64,000 bases of DNA from JBOFSQ01 sp051651625 (lineage in GTDB: Bacteria; Planctomycetota; Planctomycetia; Pirellulales; Thermoguttaceae). Both the position numbers and the translations under genes were made by a program. This document shows positions 7,230 through 15,968 of the stretch, piece by piece. The stretch covers positions 1-64,000 of the forward strand of contig JBOFSQ010000101.1 in assembly GCA_051651625.1 (NCBI GenBank). Reading direction: 5' to 3'. The notes beneath the pieces are model-generated. The model was not told the DNA's origin. It did not search any database and worked only from the letters and a program-made list of their open reading frames with translations. Numbering within the stretch: position 1 is the first letter of the stretch; each line of letters begins with the position of its first letter.

Positions 7230-10200
7230 ATGACACGTTTCGTTCTGATTTTGTGTGCGATTTTGCTGTGTGGTGGAGTGATGATGATAACGCAAGTGGC
7301 GTCGCAGACCGATGCAAACACGCCGCATCCGGTCAAGCAGGCGGAGAAGAAGATGAGCGAAGGTCTGCCGAAAGACGCGCTCGACATTGTGCAGCCGTGG
7401 ACACTCGATCCGAAAAATGCCGATAGTGTGATGCTTCAACGCGGTGTTGAACGTGCCATACTCGCACTGCAAAATCTCAATCGCACAAACGAGATTGATG
7501 CGTATCTCGAATCGCTCGTCGCCGCACATAAAGACAAACCATTCGCGCTATCAGCGATCGCAGATTTCTATCGCTCTACAAACTATCTCTCTCCAATTCC
7601 ACGCAACGGCTTCATCATTGATGGTGAGTTTTGTCGCGGCAACGACACACGCGGACGGAGCGGCGAGTACGTTGACGCCAGTGAACGTGACCGCGTTCGC
7701 GCACTACAACTTTTCCGCGACGCAGCAGAGCTTCTGCCGAGTCATGACGGAAAATACAAAGACAACGTGGCGGAGTTCTGGTCACGATACTCGGATGCGT
7801 GGATGAGCGGGCGCGAAAATATGTCTGCGTGGCGGCTCCAGTTTTTGACCGACGTTGACACGCTTCCCGACTACGAACCAGCGCAACGATACTGGCGCGG
7901 CGGCGGAGAAACTTCAAAAGCACCGGTGAACGCCGATGGCTCGCCGCTCTTGTATCACGTCCCAAAATCGCTCGCCGCAGCGAAGAACGATGGTGAACGC
8001 TGGCGATTCTGTCTCGAAGAATCGGCGAGAATCTTCCCACCGAATCGTACCTACGGTTCTATCATGCAGCGCGCACAGTTCTCGCTCTCTCAATTCGGCA
8101 CCGAAACATTGCACGAGTATCAGTCTTGGTTTTGTTCGCCGCAATCAGCAGATGCGACCGGCGACAACGCCGCGATATGGTCTCTCGCGTCGCTCAGGGA
8201 CGGTGAAACGATTGCAAAACTTGCGACCGGCATCAAGCGTTTCAAACTCGACGACGAGTTTAACTACATCGTACTCTTCAAAGCAGCGCACGCACTACAG
8301 CCATCGAATACGTCAACACTGGAATATCTCGCCAGCATCTACGCCGCGCGCAATCAATTTCCAACCGCCGCGAATTACTGGAAACAACTCCTCGACCAAA
8401 ACCCCAATGCCCTTGAGCGCAAGCGAGAATACTGGCAAAACCAGCTCGATCAAATCGTCGGCAACTGGGGGCAGTTCCAGCCAACGGAGTCGCAAGTCGC
8501 GGGCGTCGGCGCGGATGTGGCGTTCCGTTTTCGCAACGGAAAACAGGTGCGGCTCACCGCGCACGAGATCGACATTCCGAAACTTCTCGGCGACGTGAAG
8601 GCGTACATCAAATCGAAACCGCCGCAGCTCGATTGGAACAAATTGCAGATTGACAACATCGGTTGGCAAATCGTCCAGCAGAACGAGCGGAAATACGTCG
8701 GGCGCGAAGTCGCGCGGTGGAGCGTTGATCTTGATCCGCCCGCCGATCATTTTGACGCGCTCACAACAATTACACTGCCAACGAAAAACGCCGGCGCGTA
8801 CTTGGTGCGCGCCGAAATGGACGGCGGCAATGTTGACCAAATCGTGATTTGGGTTGCGAACACCGTCATCGTGAAGAAGCCGCTCGAAAGTGCGAACAAT
8901 AGCGCGACGCTTCTCTTCGTCGCCGACGCCGAAACCGGTGCACCGCTGAACGACATGTCGCTCGACCTACTCGGATTCCAGCAAGAACACATCGACGGCA
9001 CGAACCGTTTTCGCATGCTGGTAGACGAGCAGACGTTCACGACCGAAGCGTCGGGAATCGTCGCGGCGAACGACCTTCCGCAAAATCGCCAGTGGCTAAT
9101 CACCGCACAATCCAAAGACAAAAAACGTCTCGCGTGGCTCGGCTTCACGGGCATTTGGAGCAATCACCGTTACGACGAGACGTACAATCAAACGAAGGCG
9201 TTTTTCATTTCTGATCGCCCCGTCTATCGCCCGAAAGACGCGGTGCACTTTAAGTTTTGGGTCGGCACGGCGAAATACGATCTCGGCAAAGTGTGCGAGT
9301 GGGCGGACAAAGACGTGACGCTCGTTGTTCACAATCCGAAAGGCGAAGAGATTATTCGGAAGCAAGTGAAGCTCGATGCCTATGGAAGTCTCACCGACAG
9401 TTACGAACTCCCCGCCGACGCAACGCTCGGCGTCTACGCAGTTAACATTGAAGGAATCGGCGGCGGAAGTTTTCGCGTCGAAGAGTATCGTAAACCGGAA
9501 TACTCGGTGACGGTGGAGGCACCACGCGATCCGGTCGCACTCGGAGACGCGATCACCGCGACGATTCAAGCGCGGTACTTTTTTGGTTCGCCCGTCACGA
9601 ATGCAACGGTGAAATACAAAGTCACGCGGCAGAAAACGAGTGCAGATTTTTACCCGTGGGGACCGTGGGACTGGCTCTACGGGCGCGGCTACTGGTGGTT
9701 TGGTTACGACTGCACTTGGTATCCGGGGTGGGCGAAATGGGGATGCGAGCGTCCGGTGCCGCCGTGGTTTGGTCGGCACGAAAGCGGGCCGCCGGAGATC
9801 GTCGCCGAGCGCGAAGTCGCTATCGGTGACGACGGCAAAGTGCAAGTCAACATCGACACCGCACTCGCGCTGGCGATGTTCCCGAACGTGAGTCAGCGTT
9901 ACACAATCACCGCCGAAGTCGTCGATTCGTCGCGGCGAACGGAAGTCGGCACCGGCAACGTTCTCGTTGCGAAGGAGCCGTTCAAAGTTTACGCTTGGAC
10001 ATCGCGCGGCTACTACAAACCGGCGGACAAAATCGAGGCGTCGTTCCAAACTCGCAGGCTTGACGGCAAACCCGTTGCGGGCGACGCGACAGTTACACTC
10101 TACAAAGTGACGTATGACGGCGAGCAGCGCGAAGACGAAATTGTCAAACCGCGCGAAGTGGCAATGCACACCGAGAAGATTGTCTTCGGCGACGACGGCA

Positions 10201-13200
10201 AAGCAAGTTTGTCGCTCAACGCCGCCGAAGCAGGGCAGTACAGACTTGCGTGCGTCGTGAAAACTTCTGACGGCACTGCCGATGGCAAAACACAAGAAGG
10301 CGCGACGTTGCTCAACGTCTTCGGCGTAGACCGTGCGCGGTCAGAAAATTTCGCGTTTACCGCGCTCGAACTCGTTCCCGACGCTGCCGAATATGCGCCG
10401 GACGAAACGGTAAATCTCCGCATCAACACCGCGCGAAGCGGAGCAACGGTGCTACTATTTGCGAAGCCCGCGAATGTTTATCTCGCGCCACAAGTTTTGC
10501 GAATCGACGGCAAAAGTGTTGTGACGCAAATTCCGGTCGCGCTCCGCGATATGCCGAACTTCTTCGTCGAAGCGATCACGATCAGCGGCGGGAAGTGTTA
10601 TACGGAGGTGAAAGAAATTGTGGTGCCACCAGCGAAGCGCGTACTCAATGTTGACGTGCGTCCATCGAAGGATGCGTACAAACCGGGCGAATCCGCAACA
10701 GCAATACTGCGCGTCACCGACGAAAACGACAAGCCGGTCGTCGGTCAAGTCGCGGTGACAGTTTACGACAAATCGGTCGAAGTTATTAGCGGCGGCAGCA
10801 ATGTTTCCGACATCAAAGAGTTCTTTTGGAAGTGGCGACGTTCGCACTACCCGCAAACGGAGCACACGCTCGGTCGAACCGGCAGCAGCATTCCAGAGCC
10901 GGGCAAAATCCCGATGCAGCAACTTTCGCCGTGGGGAATGAACGTCGTCTACACGAACGGCGCGGTGCAGACTCGCAGCGGAATGGCTGGCGGATTCGGC
11001 GGCGGCGGTGGACTGCCGCGCGGCGCGATGGCGAAAGGCGCGATGATGATGGACGCTGCAATGCCGATGTCCGCGCCCGCACCGATGGCGTTGGGAGTGA
11101 TGATGAAGAACGAATCACTCGCCCTCGGCGAAGCCGCCGAACCAATGGATGCGATGATGGTGGACGGCGAATCCGGCGACGATTCTGGCGGTACACTTGT
11201 CGAAGCGAAGGTGCGTGAAAACTTCGCCGATACGGCGTACTGGTCGGGCGTACTTGAGACGAACGAAAACGGCGAGTGCGAGATCGACATTGCGATGCCC
11301 GAATCGCTGACGACGTGGAAGATTTCCGTTTGGACTCTCGCACTCGGCACGCGCGTCGGCGAAGGTTTTGCGGAAGTGGTCACGCGAAAAGATTTGATGG
11401 TGCGTTTGCACACGCCGCGTTTCCTCGTTCAAGGCGACCGCGCAACAATCTCGGCAACAATCCACAACTATTTGGCGACTGCGAAAGATGTGCAAGCGTC
11501 GCTTGAACTCGGTGACAACGGCGCGCTTGGTTTTGCTCGTCACCCCCGCGTACTCGGCGGGGGCCTAGAGAACACGCCCCAAGCAGACGCGCAAGCGACG
11601 TTCGCGCAAGCGAACCCCGAAGCGTCAGCTCTGGATGCCCGCCGAGTACGCGGGCATGACGAAGAAACACAAACCGTAAACGTCGCCGCATCGGGCGAAA
11701 CGCGGATTGACTGGGAAGTTGTTGCACTCCAAGAAGGCGACGGCGTTTTCACGGTGAAAGGTTTAACGAACGAAGAATCGGACGCGATGAAGAAAACGAT
11801 TCCGGTTTTCGTTCACGGGATGTTCAAGCAGGAGGCGTGGAGCCGCGCGATTCGCCCGAACGAAACGGAGGCAGAGATCGTCGCCCGCGTTCCAGAAAAG
11901 CGACGCCCCGAAGCGACAGAGTTAACTGTACGTTTTTCGCCGACGCTTGCAACCGCGATGATCGACGCGCTTCCATATCTTGTCGATTTTCCGTATGGTT
12001 GCACGGAGCAGACGCTCAACCGTTTTCTGCCGACCGCGATAACGCAGCGAGTTTTGCAAGAGATGAATGTTGACCTTGCGACGCTCGCCGAAAAACACGC
12101 CAACCTCAACGCGCAGCAACTCGGCGACAATTCTCGTCCGGTGAATCAGCGGTTGTTCAAAAAGAATCCGGTTTACTCGGTTAGCGAAGTTGAAAAAATG
12201 TCGGCGGACGGCGTGAAACGACTGTCGCAGATGCAGCTTGGCGACGGCGGATTTGGCTGGTTCAGCGGTTACGGTGAACACTCGTCGCCGCACCTGACCG
12301 CGCTTGTTGTTCACGGTTTGCGTGTTGCACGCGAGTGCGACATTGCGGTCGAACCAAACGTGATTGATCGCGGCGTCGCGTGGCTCAAGAAGTACGAAGC
12401 ACGCCAGATCGAACTCTTGAACAACGCCGACTTCAGTGCCGACGAACGCCGTTTGCGCAAACTCGATTGGAAGGAGCGTGCCGATGCGACCGACGCACTC
12501 GTGCTCATGACATTGGCAGAGTTCGGCAAACCGAACGAGAAGATGGCGGAGTACTTGTGGCGTGATCGCGGGAAACTCTCGCTGTACGGAGTGTCGATGT
12601 TCGGGATTGCGATTTCTGGAAGCGACGACGCGGCGAGTCGTGAACGAGTTCAAGGTTGCGTAACGATTCTGTCGCAGTATCTCACGCAAGATACCGAAAA
12701 CCAAACGGCGTTTTTGAACTTGCGTGGCGTGCCGAATTGGTGCTGGTGGTGCTGGTACGACAGCGAGTTTGAGACGCAGGCGTATTTCCTGAAGTTGCTC
12801 GTGCGTACAAATCCGAAGAACGAAATCGCGCCGCAACTCGTCAAGTATTTGCTCAACAATCGTGCGCACGGGACGTACTGGAGCTCAACGCGCGACACGG
12901 CGATTATTGTGGAGTCGTTTGCAGAATACCTCAAAGCAACCGGCGAGAACAAGCCGCAAATGACGGTCGAAGTTTTGTACGATGGCGAAGTGAAGAAGAC
13001 CACACAGATCACGCCGCAAAATCTGTTTACGATTGACAACACGTTCGCCCTCACCGGCGAAGACGTGACAAGCGGCGAACACAAAATCGTCGTTCGCAAG
13101 CAAGGCGATGCACCGCTCTATGTGAATGCGTACCTCGGCAACTTCACGCTCGAAGACCCAATCACGAAAACGGGACTCGAAGTGAAAGTCGAACGGCGAA

Positions 13201-13652
13201 TCTGGCGACTCGTGCGGCGCGAAGACGCGACGGCAGAAACTGTCGGCGGGCGCGGCGAAGCCCACCGCGTAGCGGTGGAGAAGTACGACCGCGTCGCGTT
13301 CACGTCCGAAGACACAATCGCCAGCGGCGATCTTCTTGAGATCGAGTTAATCGTCGAGAGCAAGAACGACTACGAGTCGATCATCATCGAAGATTTCAAG
13401 GCGGCGGGAACGGAAGCGGTTGAAGTGCAAAGTGGTTACACCAACAACGCGCTCGGCGCGTATGTGGAGTTCCGTGATGATCGCGTTGTGTTTTTCAATT
13501 CACTCTTGCGTCAAGGACGGCATAGCGTAACGTATCGCTTACGCGCCGAAACGCCGGGCAAGTTCAGCGCACTTCCGACCAAAATCTGGGGGATGTACGC
13601 ACCGGAACTCAAAGGGAACAGCGACGAGAATAAGGTACACGTTACGGAGTAG
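7230..13652 (+). CDS. Bacterial alpha-2-macroglobulin family protein with intact thioester motif
   Basis: A 2140-aa protein. The signal peptide MTRFVLILCAILLCGGVMM is followed by a helical TPR-like N-terminal region. The MG2-type strand SDRPVYRPKDAVHFKFW lies near residue 660. A Gly/Met-rich loop with GGFGGGGGLPRGAMAKGAM occupies about 1243-1320. The alpha-2-macroglobulin core begins near VRLHTPRFLVQGDRA, and the thioester motif YGCTEQ has Cys1591 and Gln1594. A helical complement-like domain follows. The predicted role is a periplasmic or outer-membrane protease trap. The ATG at 7230 has AAGGAG 8 nt upstream. It is unusually long (bacterial members are often about 1600-2000 aa), partly because residues about 1436-1478 derive from an inserted palindromic repeat. 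No pbpC neighbour is present, although the two are often paired in other bacteria. Confidence 0.93.
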   Translation: MTRFVLILCAILLCGGVMMITQVASQTDANTPHPVKQAEKKMSEGLPKDALDIVQPWTLDPKNADSVMLQRGVERAILALQNLNRTNEIDAYLESLVAAHKDKPFALSAIADFYRSTNYLSPIPRNGFIIDGEFCRGNDTRGRSGEYVDASERDRVRALQLFRDAAELLPSHDGKYKDNVAEFWSRYSDAWMSGRENMSAWRLQFLTDVDTLPDYEPAQRYWRGGGETSKAPVNADGSPLLYHVPKSLAAAKNDGERWRFCLEESARIFPPNRTYGSIMQRAQFSLSQFGTETLHEYQSWFCSPQSADATGDNAAIWSLASLRDGETIAKLATGIKRFKLDDEFNYIVLFKAAHALQPSNTSTLEYLASIYAARNQFPTAANYWKQLLDQNPNALERKREYWQNQLDQIVGNWGQFQPTESQVAGVGADVAFRFRNGKQVRLTAHEIDIPKLLGDVKAYIKSKPPQLDWNKLQIDNIGWQIVQQNERKYVGREVARWSVDLDPPADHFDALTTITLPTKNAGAYLVRAEMDGGNVDQIVIWVANTVIVKKPLESANNSATLLFVADAETGAPLNDMSLDLLGFQQEHIDGTNRFRMLVDEQTFTTEASGIVAANDLPQNRQWLITAQSKDKKRLAWLGFTGIWSNHRYDETYNQTKAFFISDRPVYRPKDAVHFKFWVGTAKYDLGKVCEWADKDVTLVVHNPKGEEIIRKQVKLDAYGSLTDSYELPADATLGVYAVNIEGIGGGSFRVEEYRKPEYSVTVEAPRDPVALGDAITATIQARYFFGSPVTNATVKYKVTRQKTSADFYPWGPWDWLYGRGYWWFGYDCTWYPGWAKWGCERPVPPWFGRHESGPPEIVAEREVAIGDDGKVQVNIDTALALAMFPNVSQRYTITAEVVDSSRRTEVGTGNVLVAKEPFKVYAWTSRGYYKPADKIEASFQTRRLDGKPVAGDATVTLYKVTYDGEQREDEIVKPREVAMHTEKIVFGDDGKASLSLNAAEAGQYRLACVVKTSDGTADGKTQEGATLLNVFGVDRARSENFAFTALELVPDAAEYAPDETVNLRINTARSGATVLLFAKPANVYLAPQVLRIDGKSVVTQIPVALRDMPNFFVEAITISGGKCYTEVKEIVVPPAKRVLNVDVRPSKDAYKPGESATAILRVTDENDKPVVGQVAVTVYDKSVEVISGGSNVSDIKEFFWKWRRSHYPQTEHTLGRTGSSIPEPGKIPMQQLSPWGMNVVYTNGAVQTRSGMAGGFGGGGGLPRGAMAKGAMMMDAAMPMSAPAPMALGVMMKNESLALGEAAEPMDAMMVDGESGDDSGGTLVEAKVRENFADTAYWSGVLETNENGECEIDIAMPESLTTWKISVWTLALGTRVGEGFAEVVTRKDLMVRLHTPRFLVQGDRATISATIHNYLATAKDVQASLELGDNGALGFARHPRVLGGGLENTPQADAQATFAQANPEASALDARRVRGHDEETQTVNVAASGETRIDWEVVALQEGDGVFTVKGLTNEESDAMKKTIPVFVHGMFKQEAWSRAIRPNETEAEIVARVPEKRRPEATELTVRFSPTLATAMIDALPYLVDFPYGCTEQTLNRFLPTAITQRVLQEMNVDLATLAEKHANLNAQQLGDNSRPVNQRLFKKNPVYSVSEVEKMSADGVKRLSQMQLGDGGFGWFSGYGEHSSPHLTALVVHGLRVARECDIAVEPNVIDRGVAWLKKYEARQIELLNNADFSADERRLRKLDWKERADATDALVLMTLAEFGKPNEKMAEYLWRDRGKLSLYGVSMFGIAISGSDDAASRERVQGCVTILSQYLTQDTENQTAFLNLRGVPNWCWWCWYDSEFETQAYFLKLLVRTNPKNEIAPQLVKYLLNNRAHGTYWSSTRDTAIIVESFAEYLKATGENKPQMTVEVLYDGEVKKTTQITPQNLFTIDNTFALTGEDVTSGEHKIVVRKQGDAPLYVNAYLGNFTLEDPITKTGLEVKVERRIWRLVRREDATAETVGGRGEAHRVAVEKYDRVAFTSEDTIASGDLLEIELIVESKNDYESIIIEDFKAAGTEAVEVQSGYTNNALGAYVEFRDDRVVFFNSLLRQGRHSVTYRLRAETPGKFSALPTKIWGMYAPELKGNSDENKVHVTE
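11538..11661. repeat. Palindromic repeat in frame inside the alpha-2-macroglobulin gene
   Basis: The segment is bounded by inverted ends CCCGCGTACTCGGCGGG and CCCGCCGAGTACGCGGG. Its interior shares ACGTTCGCGCAAGCGAAC and AAGCAGACGC with a non-coding copy at 28566-28690. It is read in frame as about 43 residues including HPRVLGGGLENTPQADAQ and is rich in A, Q and R compared with the surrounding beta-sandwich. Confidence 0.88.
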
Positions 13653-13682
13653 TTCCGGTTCGGCACAGCCGAATCTACCAGC

Positions 13683-13749
13683 ACTTCGGTTCGGCATAGC
13701 CGAACCCTCCAGTAGGCGTTTGGAGGGTTCGGCTATGCCGAACCGAAGT
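13683..13749. repeat. Perfect 29-bp inverted repeat (hairpin) between A2M and GH51 genes
   Basis: Arms 13683-13711 and 13721-13749 are perfect reverse complements around a 9-base loop. A degraded half-copy precedes it at 13656-13680. The following GTGCAAGTTTCC and AACAGGTCT also occur next to a related palindrome at 53888-53990, so the repeat unit is larger than the hairpin. It lies just before the SD of the GH51 gene and could act as terminator or mRNA stabiliser, though there is no T-run. Confidence 0.9.
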
Positions 13750-13797
13750 GTGAGTGCAAGTTTCCAAACAGGTCTATCCACAAAAAGGAGAAAGCAA

Positions 13798-15789
13798 ATG
13801 TTGAAGCGAATTTGGTTGAGTGTCTTGGGATTGAGTATGACGTTTGGAATCGCTGCGGCGGCGGAGAATGTGACGGCTCCGGCGGTGACGGCTCCGGCAA
13901 TGACGGTTCCGGCGGTGACGGTTGTCGTTGATGCGACGAAGCGTGGCGAGCCGCTCACGCCGCTGATCTATGGACAGTTCATCGAACACCTCGGTCGCTG
14001 CATCTACGGCGGAATCTGGGCCGAAATGCTCGAAGACCGAAAGTTTTGGTACGCCGTCGGTGACAAAGAGTCGCCGTGGACAAGCGTTTACGATTGCAAC
14101 GTGCGGATGAACCGCGAAGACTCGTTCGTCGGCGAACAGACTCCCGAAGCGTTTAGCGACGGCGAACCACGCTGGATCGGCGTCGCCCAAAAAGGACTCG
14201 CACTCAAAAAAGGGGTGCGGTACACCGGTTATGCGTGGATCAAACCGACCGAAGGGATCGAGCGTGTAGACGTTCACTTCCACTGGGGCGACGGTGAAAC
14301 CGACGACGTTCGCCGCGTCTTCACGCAAAAACCGGAGATCGGACGTTACACAAAGTTTGAGTTCGCGTTCGTCTCGCCGGTCGATACCGACGACTGCAAA
14401 ATCGAAATCGCCGCACACGGTCGCGGGTCGCTGTTTGTCGGCACCGCATCGGTTATGCCGGACGACAACATTCAAGGGATGCGGCGCGACACTCTCGCAC
14501 TTCTCAAAGAACTCGACGCGCCGGTTTATCGCTGGCCCGGTGGAAACTTCGTTAGCGGTTACGACTGGCGCGACGGAATCGGCGACCGCGACCGACGCCC
14601 ACCGCGAAAAAATCCGGCGTGGACCGGCGTCGAACACAACGACTTCGGCGTCAACGAATTCATGCAGTTCTGCCGCCTTCTCAAGACGCAACCGTACATC
14701 GCAGTTAACACCGGTGCTGGCGGCGTCGAAAACGCCGTTGCAGAATTGCAATACGTCAACGGAGCCGCAACAACGCCGATGGGAAAACTTCGGAGCGAGC
14801 ACGGATTTCCGAAACCGTACAACGTAATATGGTGGGGAATCGGGAACGAGATGTACGGCGACTGGCAGATCGGTCACATTCCGGTCGGCGATTACATCAA
14901 GAAACACAATGAGTTCGTCGATGCGTTTCGCCGCGAAGATTCTAGGGTACACGTCATCGGCGTCGGTGCGGTTGGTAAGTGGGACGAGGCGTTTCTCCCC
15001 GGTGCCGCCGAACATCTCGACTCGCTCAGCGAACACTTTTACACGCAAGAGCGCAAGGACGTTGCCGAACACACTCGCCTCGCGGTGAACGAGATCAAAC
15101 GCATCAGCGACGCCCATCGCCGCTACCGCGAGACGATGCCGGAACTCAAAGGACGCGACATTCGTATTGCGATGGACGAGTGGAATTACTGGTACGGCCC
15201 GCACGTTTTCGGCGAACTTGGAACGCGATATTTCGTCAAAGACGGACTCGGTATCGCCGCTGGTCTTCACGAGTTCGCGCGGCAGAGCGACCTCTATATG
15301 ATGGCGAACTACGCGCAAACGGTCAACGTGATCGGTTGCATCAAGACGAACAAAACCGCCGCGCAGTTCGAGACGACTGGACTTGTGCTCAAACTGTATC
15401 GGCACCAGTTCGGCACGATTCCGCTTGCGACGACGCTCAAAACCGAGGATGCGGCAATACCGCTCGACGTACAAGCCGCGCTCACTGAAGACGGGAAAAG
15501 GCTCACGGTTGGCGTTGTCAATTCTCTCGCACACGACGTAACTTTCACGCTCGATGTAACGGGAGTTCCACTCAGTAGTCACGCGACACGTTTTGAAATC
15601 GCCGACCCGCAAAGCGACCCGAATGCGTTCAACGATCCGGGGACCGCGCAGCGGATCGAGACTGCCACGACAGTATTGGCAATGCCACAAACCGGCGAGC
15701 TGACCGTAAAGCCATACAGCGTGACGCTGTTTAGCATTCCGGTTGGCAACGCGAAATCGCGGTGGTTGCCGCCGCGGCGTTTGAGGTAG
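13798..15789 (+). CDS. GH51 alpha-L-arabinofuranosidase, secreted
   Basis: A 663-aa protein. The signal peptide MLKRIWLSVLGLSMTFGIAA ends at AAA, followed by a short V/T/P/A linker. The catalytic region begins with TPLIYGQFIEHLGRCIYGGI, the GH51 signature, and continues with YRWPGGNFVSGYDW. The acid/base glutamate is in WWGIGNEMYGDW and the nucleophile in MDEWNYWYGP. A C-terminal beta-sandwich ends with LTVKPYSVTLFSIPV. It hydrolyses terminal alpha-L-arabinofuranosyl residues from arabinan or arabinoxylan. Many GH51 enzymes are cytoplasmic; this one has an export signal, implying action in the periplasm or at the surface. AAGGAG lies 7 nt before the ATG at 13798. No other carbohydrate-active gene is adjacent. 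Confidence 0.92.
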   Translation: MLKRIWLSVLGLSMTFGIAAAAENVTAPAVTAPAMTVPAVTVVVDATKRGEPLTPLIYGQFIEHLGRCIYGGIWAEMLEDRKFWYAVGDKESPWTSVYDCNVRMNREDSFVGEQTPEAFSDGEPRWIGVAQKGLALKKGVRYTGYAWIKPTEGIERVDVHFHWGDGETDDVRRVFTQKPEIGRYTKFEFAFVSPVDTDDCKIEIAAHGRGSLFVGTASVMPDDNIQGMRRDTLALLKELDAPVYRWPGGNFVSGYDWRDGIGDRDRRPPRKNPAWTGVEHNDFGVNEFMQFCRLLKTQPYIAVNTGAGGVENAVAELQYVNGAATTPMGKLRSEHGFPKPYNVIWWGIGNEMYGDWQIGHIPVGDYIKKHNEFVDAFRREDSRVHVIGVGAVGKWDEAFLPGAAEHLDSLSEHFYTQERKDVAEHTRLAVNEIKRISDAHRRYRETMPELKGRDIRIAMDEWNYWYGPHVFGELGTRYFVKDGLGIAAGLHEFARQSDLYMMANYAQTVNVIGCIKTNKTAAQFETTGLVLKLYRHQFGTIPLATTLKTEDAAIPLDVQAALTEDGKRLTVGVVNSLAHDVTFTLDVTGVPLSSHATRFEIADPQSDPNAFNDPGTAQRIETATTVLAMPQTGELTVKPYSVTLFSIPVGNAKSRWLPPRRLR

Positions 15790-15861
15790 AACGTGTGTGC
15801 GGAAAGCCCTCCTGGCAGAATGCGTGTTGACGATGTGACAGAGAAATGCAAGCGATTGTCA

Positions 15862-15925
15862 ATCAGAACACGAAGCGTAAGCGAGTGCCCGAATCAGAGC
15901 ACGAAGCGTAAGCGAGTGACACGAT
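15862..15925. repeat. Two copies of a short dispersed repeat (CGAAGCGTAAGCGAGTG family)
   Basis: Two adjacent copies of an approximately 30-bp unit containing ACGAAGCGTAAGCGAGTG lie between the convergent GH51 and AAA-ATPase genes. The same unit recurs at 5264-5290 (inverted), 25411-25556 (four tandem copies), 28480-28535 (inverted, two) and 57138-57252 (inverted, two). No function is evident. Confidence 0.75.
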
Positions 15926-15968
15926 TCGATTTTGCTCTGCCATCACGAGTGGCGGGCACGCAGCGGGG

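Noticed and set aside
9096..10295. A 399-codon minus-strand frame within the alpha-2-macroglobulin gene, and a 315-codon one at 11922-12869
   Set aside because: Both are antisense shadows of the A2M gene with arginine-rich, motif-free translations.
13774..15690. A 638-codon open frame on the minus strand opposite the GH51 gene
   Set aside because: It mirrors the GH51 gene in a high-GC3 context; its translation is R/V/F-rich with no motif, whereas the plus-strand frame has signal peptide and catalytic residues.
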